Part shown: piece by piece, positions 53,870-64,000 of the stretch
Numbering within the stretch: the first letter of the stretch is position 1
Layout of the letters: every line of letters starts with the position of its first letter
DNA from: Echiichthys vipera
Taxonomy: Eukaryota > Chordata > Actinopteri > Perciformes > Trachinidae
Direction: 5' to 3'
DNA length: 64,000 nt
NCBI GenBank assembly: GCA_963691815.1
Contig: OY829654.1
Coordinates: forward strand, 8,852,989-8,916,988
Program-made: the position numbers and the translations under genes
Notes under the pieces: generated by a model
What the model was told of the DNA's origin: nothing
The model's input: only the letters and a program-made list of their open reading frames with translations
The model's database searches: none

Positions 53870-54059
53870 AAAAAAACACCTGTGGTTTACCAACAGCAGA
53901 GTTGCGAAGCTCTCCTCTTCTCCTAAGATGTCAGTAATTGAATAAAATAGTGCGATGAGCTATCGAACTGAGACTTTGCTTGTTGTTTCTTATATTTTAT
54001 TTCTATGGTCCGTGTCAGGTCAAAAAGAAAAGTCAAGACAATTTTATTATATCACAAAT

Positions 54060-54125
54060 TTGGATCTTTAATATCGGCTCCAGCCCCCCGCGACCCCGAC
54101 AGGGATAAGCGGTTAAAGATGAATG
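54060..54125 (+). repeat. LINE 3' tail
   Basis: CCGCGACCCCGACAGGGATA followed by AGCGGTTAAAGATGAATGAATGAAT is a typical fish retrotransposon 3' end with short terminal repeats. Confidence 0.6.
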
Positions 54126-54719
54126 AATGAATATCTGTCCAGCATACAAAACCCTCTGTCTGTTTTAACCTTTGGATAAAAACTCCCAAACAAACACTTT
54201 TAATGGGGAGAAAGAAATGTACGAGACCTCAGGATGATATTCTCACCACATAATAACTGTACACATATATATGAAAAAAGATGGATTGGGGTGTCTGCAG
54301 GAAGCCTGAGGTTAAATGTAAGACCTTTTAGGACCTTTGTAACGTCCCTTTCCAGACCTCATCGCCACTTCAAATTCTAACTTCAACTCACATTTACTAC
54401 AACTTGATCATAAGGTCAAAAAAGTAGCTTAAAACCTGTCATAAAGGGACCTTTTGTGAAGGAAATCAGTTGTCTTTGTTGTATTTTATTCTCATGCACG
54501 TGAAGAGACAGTTGCCTGAGTGTCAGAGACTGCAGAAATCTTATACAAAGTATAAAAGTTTATACAAAGATGCACACAATGAAGATGGCCTAATAGTTTC
54601 ATTACATCACTACCTGGACCATATAAGGAGTTTGTTTATAAGCTAGCAGTTACATTATTATCAGTTTCTCAGGCGTTCTCAGAAAACCTCCCTCCAGGTT
54701 TCGTTTGAAACCTCTAATC

Positions 54720-54933
54720 CAGGGCTGCCCAACCCTGCTCCTGGAGGGCCACTGTCCTGCCTGTTTTAGGTTTCTCCCTGCTCTAACACACCTGAGTCTA
54801 ATGATCTGCTCGTTATCAAGCAGCTGAAGCTTGTCACAGGTTTGAAAATCGTTAGACTCAAGTGTGTTAGAGCAGAGAGAAACCTAAAACATGCAAAGCA
54901 TTGGCCCTCCAGGAGCAGGATTGGGCAGCCCTG
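54720..54933. mobile_element. hAT-type MITE, near-perfect long inverted repeat with 8-bp target duplication
   Basis: The element starts CAGGGCTGCCCAACCCTGCT and ends with the complement AGCAGGATTGGGCAGCCCTG. Inverted identity continues through CTGGAGGGCCA, GTTTTAGGTTTCTC and GCTCTAACACAC for about 85 nt per arm, so single strands could fold into one long hairpin. It is flanked by CTCTAATC at 54,712-54,719 and 54,934-54,941. Confidence 0.93.
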
Positions 54934-56049
54934 CTCTAATCTCTCAAGGACATTTGGCCAATTTAAACTGATAACTGCCATTCAGTACTCTAACAAGTGC
55001 ATTTCAGAAACAAGATACTAAAGAAGGTGATAATATATGTTTCCCATACACTTCAGTCGGTGGGTCAGCAACTACAGAGGATCTACATAAATAAACTTCA
55101 CAGAATCCAACTGCAAGTCCACGCAATGATTCAATTCATGCAACCTTTTGTGTCCAACCTCTTTGGACAAATAAACATATTTTAAAAACCTCGGTTTTAA
55201 AGCCCCTGAACATCCACACAGGTGATTTCACTTATCCTGGCTGATTAGACCTCTGCTTGGGTTGAAGGTGGGCGGGGCTTTGATGAGAGTTTGATGGGGA
55301 TTTATGAGGTCATAAATGTCCATCTACCAATAAGAAGGATAAAGGTGAACTTTGTCCCGCCTACCACGTTCATAATGTCATCTCCATCAAGGCCATACCT
55401 TCTTGAGAGGAGTCCTACGTCTTTATAGATTAAGGAGCTACTTTTAGCACTAAATTGCTTTTTGAATTACACCTGTCTTAAAAAGCTAGGAGTCCTAAAA
55501 TTAGGAGTGAAACACGAAATGAGTTACTCCTAAATCAGCAAGTTAGTTCCTACTCTTTGCCTTAAGTTGTTTTGTGAATAAGGCCCCAGAGGTATACACA
55601 AAATGACAAAAAATTATGACAGAGACAGAAAAAATGACTACAAAACAACTAAAAGGTCATTTGGAAGTCTTGTTCCATCATAGACAGAGTGGGGGTCTCT
55701 TACAGGTCTGTGCCCAGGGGCCCATTGCCTCTGAATCTGTTGATGAATAGAGGAAGTTAACTTCCACTTTGATTCATGCCATATGTTTTAACATTTAACC
55801 ACAGCGAAGACCTCTTTGACTGAGGTTCAACTGAATCCAGAAGACGAGAATAAGTTGCAGGCATTGGTAGACATATTTTTTTTTACTGCTGCAGCTTTCC
55901 CCAGTAGAGCAGGCAGCAGATGAGGTAGTAATTTCAACAAGATGGTTATTGGAGTTATTTTAAGCTAACTATTTTTCTGAAAAGTTTTATGTTTTGAAGA
56001 GTGACGTTCTTTGTCCACATGAGGGCAGAAGAAGGCAGTGGGATAGATG

Positions 56050-56860
56050 CAGAGTATTCAGACCTTCACCTTCCCTCATCAATCTACACTCAATGGGCCA
56101 AAATGACAAAGTGAAATAAGGAGTTTAAGTTTCGTTGCAAATGTTTTAAAAAGACAAACCTGAAATATCACACTGAAGATGGGCGTCGCCTGGGTTCCTC
56201 CAGACGGGACACTTAAGACTTGAAACCAAATGGTTTAATCTTGGTGTCATCAGACTAGAGTCTTACAGTCTGAGAATCCTTTACATGATTTTTTGCAAAT
56301 TCAAAGCAGGTTTTCACTGCAGGAATGGCTTCGTTTCTGCTATAAAGCCCACGTGCTGCAATGGACGTCCTTCTAAAGCTTCTCCACACAGGAAGTCTGG
56401 AGCTCAGCCAGAGGGACCATCATCCCTTCAATAGAAAGTGTCCTCGTTGTTTGAAACTTTTTCCATCTAAGAATTATAAAAGACACTGTTTTCTTCAGAA
56501 ACAGTTGAGATATATATATATATAGATATAGATATCTATATATATATAGTGAGACCTTAAATAGACAGGTGTGTAATCATGTTCAATTAGCTGAATTTTC
56601 CACGGATGGACTCCAATCAAGGTGTAGAAACATCTCAAAGGTGATCCACACAAATGGGAAACTCCTGAGCTAAAGTTCAAGTATCTGAATACTTATCAAT
56701 GTTAAAAATGTACAGATATTTCTAAAATCCTGTTTTTGTCTTGTCATTATTGATGTGAAGTGAAAAAAATCATTAAAACTACTTATTTTTGAACATACAG
56801 TCATTTCCGTTATTAAATTCAAAATGTCATAATCAAACGATGTGACACACATTAACTTTA
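56050..56860. mobile_element. Second, heavily decayed Tc1/mariner copy
   Basis: Left-end text GAGTATTCAGACCTTCACCT and AAATGACAAAGTGAAATAAG mirrors the right-end CTGAATACTTATCAATGTTA and CTTGTCATTATTGATGTGAA. Internal segments GTTTTCACTGCAGGAATGGC and GTCTGGAGCTCAGCCAGAG match a well-known fish Tc1 family. Large deletions and no usable ORF. Confidence 0.7.
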
Positions 56861-56882
56861 TAAATAAAGTTCATTGCTCGTA

Positions 56883-56982
<100 letters not shown>

Positions 56983-57649
56983 ATCTGATGTTTAGGAAGA
57001 TAATTTTAGTGTGCTGACAATTACTAATTCACACTGAGCATCACTAAAAACACTTGAGACTAATGTGAAGGTAATTCATTTTTAGGTTTCGGGTCATAAA
57101 CCGTTGTCGTGGTGGTTGGAGGAGAAGTTAAGGGTTCACTGAAGTTAGGAGAACACGTCCTGAGGCGAACATCAACACATGAAGTCACATGTTTGGGCTC
57201 ATGGAGGTGTGGGAAGATCTACAGCTGCTTTCACAAACAGATTCTCATGTGTGGAGGTGGACGCCGTGTTCCAGCAGACTAAAGTCAGTGTTCACACAAA
57301 CACAACAGTGACCTCATTATTCTCGTTTACAAAGTTTCAGACAGTTTCAGACAGTTACAATGATTGCTTGAAAGGTAAATGTGAAAGCTCTGCATTGAAA
57401 ATGTTAATACATATTATTGGCAAAATGTATTTTAAAGTATCAAGAGTACAATTTAAAAAAGGGGCCCCTATAACTTTTATATTATTATATATAATATAGT
57501 TACCCCCACTGCTCTTCATTATCTTTATTTAGACAAAAGAGAGGCCGTAAGGGCTCAGTGACCCGACCATTTAAACAATTTATAGAATTTATATTTTGAA
57601 GACATTTACATGTAATAATTGAGTTTATAATAAACATCGTTAGACTTAA

Positions 57650-57880
57650 TTATGTGTTGTCATGGAGATATGAGCTAAACATACAGACTAGAATGTTTTT
57701 TTGTACCAGGCCTTAAACAGGTTTAATGATGCTGTGAAAATGGTCTGTTTAACATGGGGGTCAATGAGAAACTGCTCTATTGTTCAAACTACTCCTACTG
57801 GACACTCGGAGAACTGCAGTTTTTGGCACTTCAGTATTGGATCAAACAGGAAGTGGCTGTGGTGTGGGCTTGGCCGGTTC
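57650..57880 (+). repeat. Dispersed repeat, family copy 3 (truncated)
   Basis: TGTACCAGGCCTTAAACAGG, AACATGGGGGTCAATGAGAA and GCAGTTTTTGGCACTTC match copy 1 in the same order. Confidence 0.8.
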
Positions 57881-59435
57881 CATATGTGGGTCACAGGTGA
57901 TTTTATTTGGGACGCCCCAAAAAAAAGAAAGTATAATTTAAGTTGCTTTTTATTTTAGATTTATATCTGCAGTACACCTTTGAGACACATGAAGGAGCCT
58001 GTTAGCATTTCTATTACACTTCACAGTTTCTACCAATCTGCTGCCATCTTGAATTGTACACCGCAATGTGGGGCTTCTTGCCAGCCACAAGAGATGGGTG
58101 CTTGGCTAAAAAAATAAAAGAAGGCCGAGCTAAAGTCCAGACTAGTTATAACGGTAGCCAAACTACCACCGGTGAGAGAAGCTAGCATGAGGAAATAAAC
58201 AAAGACACTAAACTCTACCTAAATGCTCTTTTTTGTCTCATTTATAGTGTTTCACACTATGTTTTCAATAACACATGCATGAAACAAAGTTGTGATTTAT
58301 CAAATGTATATCTCGTTCAAATGGCTGGTTTACCTACTTGAGGTAATGTCAGGAAATGGCAGTAAAAAGTGTTCAGGAATGTTTATTTATGCACAAATTC
58401 GCTGTCTGTGTACGGGTAAGGCTTATTGTGAGTTGAGTCAGAAACAACCTAGAGGGGTTTCAGGACTGGACGATTGTTTGTTGTAACTTTTCCAGTAAAT
58501 GTTCATGACCTAAGCAAATTTTTTTTAGGGTGTTTCAAAAATAAAATCCCAAACTTGATCCAACCCCAATAAACAACTGTGGCCTGCAGAGATAAAGGAT
58601 CATAGTGGAACTTTGTGTTGTCACTGAAAGTCCCTCAGTGACACGTGAACTCACACAAGCTGCACTCGCCCTCACACGCCGTCTGCTCATGCTGCTGATC
58701 AAATATAGACCTAAAACGACGATGACACCTGATCCCCTGCACCCAGTCTGGACCCCCTTCACCTGAAAAGACAAACAAACGATAGAACGAACTCATACTG
58801 AGAATCAAATCTTTGCTCTCCTCTTATCTGTGCGGTATGAACTGGTGCTGTGTGTGTTGTGGGAGGCTGGGGGTTGGATTCTCCTCTGAGCTACAGTCAC
58901 AGGCTCGATGCTTCTGCCCCTTGTCCCAGATTCCTCATTTATCTTTGAGCCAATTCATGTGCGGGGGAATGCTCAGACATTTTCCACTGGATATATTTTA
59001 ACTGATCAGAGTTTAAAAAAAGACTCTCACCCCCGAGGATAGAGTTTCACTGCTCCATAAAACAAGTCATTTTCACCTTCCTTTGTCCGAGGGAGAGTGT
59101 GCACACAGGTGTGTTTCACAGGATCATGAGTAACACCTGTGCTTTTCCTACTGTGACAAGTCACAATGTCTGCTGTGAGAAAGGCCTAGTGAGCAAGAAA
59201 ATACCTGCAAGTAACCGTTATTTCCATGATCTACTGATGCACTGATGTTTTCTTGATTCATTGTTTAGTACAAATGCCAATTATATTTTCCTAGAGCTCA
59301 AGTTAACTCAACTATATTCAGTTTACTGTCATGTTTGATGAAGAACAGGATCAAATCATCAAATTTGAGAAACTGGAATCAGCAAATATGTTTGATTCAA
59401 ATACCATATTTTGGATTTTTTTCTTTACTATTTTT

Positions 59436-59475
<40 letters not shown>

Positions 59476-59562
59476 TTTTATTACCAATTCCACAGCTGAC
59501 TTTAATGTGCACAATTATCTTTTCCAGCTCCTAAATAGTGGATTTTGCCATGTATATGTGCC

Positions 59563-59741
<179 letters not shown>

Positions 59742-61046
59742 AAGATGAATCGTCTGCATACAAACAACATTTTGCATGTATGAATACGTATATTATTGTA
59801 AAAAACTGCAAATTTCAAGGGTCCTAGACAGCTTCCCTGAGGTCTACCACCACAACTAGTAGATTGGACACTTGAAAATTAGCCATTAAAAGAGAGAGTC
59901 TGTCTCCTATTGGTCAAATAACACGTAAAGCCAGAGAGTCACAGTCATTTACAATCTGTGGTCAGTTAAATCAAACGCAGCACTAACAAAACATTTAGAG
60001 TTGTAGCAATTACTGTTATTTACAATTAGCTTCCCTGCAGGTCACAGAAGCAACCGTATAACTCCTGCTCCTCTCTGCAAGGTTCTGCAACATCACAAGA
60101 CATCTCTTCTCATGTTTCTCTTTTTTTCCTCTATCTTAACACTTCTTTCGGAGTAATTGCATCAGTTTTGATATAAATATGTTTGGCATGCGTTCTTCAC
60201 TGTGTCCTGTGAACTTTGCACAGAGAAACCCAGAGAGTCCTCTGAAGACCTACGTGTCAGTTAAGTGACAGGCGAGTGATTCTACTTGGTGGGGATCACG
60301 GGACATTTTTAGACCAGGGCTTCTCTGATACGTTGCCAGAAATAGTGCGGCTTTATGAGGGCGGGCAGGACGGATCATGCACTTTTTTTTTGAATGGGCA
60401 GAGGTCTGGAGAGGTCTGGAGATGCCAAAATGTTTGTCCCAGTATGTTGCTCTAAATGCTCCACATACAGGGAAACTATTTGACTTTCTCATTTGAACGG
60501 AGAGATTATCTTTGGACAGACTGTAGCCACGCAGACTCTGATCAGTCTATTCTTAGTTGTCAGTGTGCACATTTCAAAATGTTCCTATTACTTCACGGAA
60601 AAATCAATTCAGGGAGCCAGTGTAGTTATCGATCCGTCTAACAGTTAGCAGCAGCGCATGTCTTCACAGTAATTAGAATATTTTAAAGGTCCAAATTGAT
60701 AATAAATCGTATGAAAAGTTCACAAGAGATTGGTTTTATAAGGGGTGTGTGGCCTTGGCTTTGTCCTGCTACATTAATATTTGGTTACTCAAGATTGTTT
60801 GCTGTTATATTTTACTTTCAGAACAGTGGTTAGTCCAAAAATTTGAACCATCATATATCAAATTAAATATCAAATCGTCACATTTCAGAATCTGGAATTA
60901 GCAAATGTGTGACAGTTTGATTCAAATACAATATTTTCAATTTCTTCTTTATTATTTTTTTATTATTTCAATTCCACCACTGACTTAATGAACTCAATTA
61001 TCTTAATCAGCTCCTAAATAGTGGATTTTGCCCGTGTATATGTGCC

Positions 61047-61469
<423 letters not shown>

Positions 61470-62035
61470 GAGTTGAATCGTCAGCATACAAACAATCTCC
61501 CTCTGTGTCTGAATACAAACAGAGCATTGCAGGGAGCATTCTCCTTACAGCGTTTTAACATCAACAGACTGAATATTTTACAACAATGTGCTGAGGCGTT
61601 TTAAAAACTGTCTTTTGAAACAATAAATGATGCAACAGCAGCAGGTGGGACTGCTTTATTTTCATGCCGTGCAGTTATTTTAAATGTGTTCTCTGCTTCT
61701 GTGTTTGATGAATTTATACATTTGAAGAACCGACAGTATAGAAACAGCATGTGTTTCAATGTAATTGTTAAATAAAAACAATCAGCCTGTACTTTTCCAG
61801 AAGCTGTTGACCTACATTCAGGCTTAAAGGTGTGGTGTTATATAAACCGCTTGAACACCTGCATTAATCGTTGCTAATCATATCCGAGCTAAACAGATTA
61901 GTTTGGTAAGTACAGGCTGCATCATGTTCCCTGACAGAGTTATAAAACAGCTGCTCTGCTGTGTGAGTGACCCGCAGAGAGGTGACACCAGTACTGAAGA
62001 TTTGAGGTTTAGTATAATAATGACATATATTATTA

Positions 62036-62196
<161 letters not shown>

Positions 62197-62237
62197 ATTA
62201 TCAAAAAACACATTGGAGGTTGCTGTTTTGAAAGCAT

Positions 62238-62475
62238 TTTATTCATTCATTTATTATTAACAATGCAAAGTCACAAGAAGAATACAATGAAAAAAACTTT
62301 TTACATACTTGAGTTTTTTTTTTTTTACTGTTGGTCTTAAAAAATGAACTATACATAGGCAAAAAGGAAAAAGCACAGACTAAAGTGAACAAACACCATC
62401 ATCATCTCCATCTCCAGTGACGGGACGGCAAGTTGAGGGTGAGGGGGGAGGTGAGGGGGAGGCAGAGGGTGGAGT
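62238..62475 (-). other. ppdpf: ppdpf 3' UTR with candidate poly(A) signals
   Basis: On the minus strand AATAAA occurs at 62,255-62,250 and 62,243-62,238, downstream of the stop codon by about 220 nt. This would make a short 3' UTR ending just before the (TA)n array. Confidence 0.5.
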
Positions 62476-63313
62476 CTAGGAGGACGCAGGTGGAGGCGGT
62501 GGATTTGATGTTTCAGACTTTCCGTTGTCACTGCTTTCACTGAGTTGTCGGTTTAAAACCATCTCCCTGGCGATGCAGGTCACCTGACCGTTGGCCACTG
62601 TGTAGGTTCTGTTCCTGGAGCACAAGCAAGTTTTCAGACACGTTAAAGTGGTCAAATATTTTGTTGGTTTATTTATTCACAAATGTTCTTTTGTTATCTT
62701 TCTATTCTCTTGTATTTCTCTCCTTTTCTCAAGTTTCTTCTTTAGTTTTAAACAAAAACCTACTTTTACCCCACAGAACCAGCTGCACCTCATTCATTTA
62801 AATGCGTTCACATATTACTCACTTTTGAGTTTCAGATCCGTTCTGCGCGCCAGGCTGGTTCTGTTTCGCAAAGAAAAATGAAGTCCACCAGTGGCCAGAA
62901 TCTTGCCTGGGAAGTCCTGCAAAAAAAAAAAAAACATGATTAATTTTTAGACCGGAGCTCAGTTTGGTGCAGGGAGACTTTAAACACTGAACATTGTGTT
63001 GTTCTTATAATTTCATACCTGGGTGGTGTGGAATGACCTCTCCCGTGTACTCGGCACTGCCACAGGAGCTGTTGCTGGAGTTGGACCCGAGGCGTCCTGG
63101 AATAAAGAGATAAAGACACTTAGATAAAGAAAAAACAGCCGTCCACACAGGGAGAATAAAACTACTGCAATCAGATGCAGAAAGAAGACAAACAAAGATC
63201 TCGATATTCCCTGAAATGCATACAATATAAATGCATATAGAGGCCACGTCTGACTTACTCCTATAGTAATCATGAGTGGCGATGAGGGAGCCACTTGATG
63301 GAATTGCTGCCAT
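62476..63313 (-). CDS. ppdpf: Pancreatic progenitor cell differentiation and proliferation factor (PPDPF/exdpf), complete coding region in four exons
   Basis: Join on the minus strand 63313-63259, 63096-63019, 62916-62823 and 62614-62476: 366 nt, 121 residues plus TAG, phases 1, 1, 2 and all GT/AG. The N-terminus MAAIPSSGSLIATHDYYRRR matches human PPDPF with one change in the parts I recall. It is followed by LGSNSSNSSCGSAEYTGEVI and GHWWTSFFF, both family hallmarks. The C-terminal half (TYTVANGQVTCIAREMVLNR, then a PPPPP run) is more divergent. Zebrafish exdpf is known to promote exocrine pancreas growth downstream of ptf1a; the protein has no known enzymatic domain. Human PPDPF has 114 residues. 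Whether this is the a or b duplicate cannot be decided. Upstream non-coding exons probably lie to the right. Confidence 0.93.
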
Positions 63314-64000
63314 TTTTTCTCCGACCTTCGGTGGAAAACCGCTCAAAGATGAAAAATGGAAACCTGGAGGAGACACAAGAGGAGAACAGGTGGTGCACAT
63401 CAATATACGCCTGGAATTTAATGAGGAAATTGATGCATTCGCTTCCATTTCACTTTATATTTCCTGAATTTGTGTGCATATTGTTGTCTTGTTGTTAAAG
63501 AGCACTAAACGCTCCATTACAGAGACACAGCCTGGAGTTATGGAGACGTGGTTGAAACACGTGTGCGTTGACAGCATTCACAGAATAACCAGGTCAGTCA
63601 GGTCCCGTTTCAGGGAAGCATTCGTGACCTGTGGGCTTCATTCCTGTCAACAGGCCGTCACTGCAGCCGAGTGACAGAGCAGAAGCAGCTGCTCGCTCGA
63701 ATCTGGTTCCCTCACGACTCAAATAACCAGTCTGTCCAGATGAGCTTGGTTAGTGCACGAGCTGGCTGCGTGATCATGGAAGATCCAGGCACAAAAAAAA
63801 AAGAAGTGTGCCAGTGCTCTTGCGACAGAGGGCCTGTTTGTTTGTGTTGCTGGCAGGCGTCAAAGCTGTCCAAGTGTTCAGCCAGGAAATGACACATGTT
63901 TCCAGCCTAAAATAAACCGTCTCAGGGTGTATTCAGAGTGCAGCAACATGTGTTGAATGTTAGAAAATAAGCCAGAATAAATTGATTCATTTGTGTATGT
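63314..64000 (-). other. ppdpf: Upstream region of ppdpf
   Basis: 5' UTR and probably an intron toward the promoter. No coding exon and no CpG-rich block is visible up to the window edge, so the first exon may lie outside. Confidence 0.4.

Larger units (their letters stand above)
46894..53885 (+). other. nol4l: Putative long 3' UTR and downstream region of nol4l
   Basis: No coding exon follows the stop. AATAAA hexamers lie at 47,593-47,598, 51,519-51,524, 53,847-53,852 and 53,864-53,869; the last two precede an A-rich stretch and are attractive distal sites. NOL4-family transcripts often have long 3' UTRs. The region contains nested repeats (47,614-49,129), two (TG)n tracts and a MITE (51,629-51,919). 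Which hexamer is used is not determinable. Confidence 0.45.

Overview
The window is vertebrate nuclear DNA, almost certainly from a teleost fish. Coding sequence is split into short exons with GT/AG junctions. Introns and intergenic DNA are full of (CA)n/(TG)n microsatellites, Tc1/mariner and hAT-type remnants and LINE tails. Three protein genes can be assembled exon by exon with consistent reading phases; nearly all other long open frames are microsatellite or repeat artefacts.

Layout. (1) About 78-3320, minus strand: the 5' part of a gene that leaves the window on the left. It encodes an EB1/MAPRE-type calponin-homology (CH) domain fused in frame to a zinc finger and a degenerate hAT-transposase-like region held in one 1.7-kb exon. 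Its position head-to-head with nol4l, the CH domain and the projected total length suggest a CH-containing dnmt3b-type DNA methyltransferase; the catalytic exons would lie outside the window, so this is an inference. A CpG-rich putative promoter lies near 5.05-5.8 kb. (2) 5.9-21.5 kb: intergenic DNA with repeats and no convincing gene. (3) 21,650-46,893, plus strand: nol4l (nucleolar protein 4-like), 11 coding exons, 684 codons plus stop, followed by a repeat-bearing 3' region with possible polyadenylation signals near 53.85 kb. (4) 53.9-62.2 kb: repeat-rich intergenic DNA, with a nearly palindromic hAT-type MITE, a decayed Tc1 copy, and two related GATA arrays, one of them a GATA/GACA (Bkm-type) array. 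(5) 62,476-63,313, minus strand: ppdpf (pancreatic progenitor cell differentiation and proliferation factor, zebrafish exdpf), four coding exons, 121 codons, convergent with nol4l.

The three genes do not form an operon-like unit. The neighbourhood does resemble human chromosome 20q11.21, where NOL4L and DNMT3B are divergent neighbours and MAPRE1 lies just beyond DNMT3B. The most interesting content is the CH + zinc finger + transposase-derived fusion protein. Next come the dinucleotide tracts touching two nol4l splice donors and the (GA)n tract abutting its start codon.
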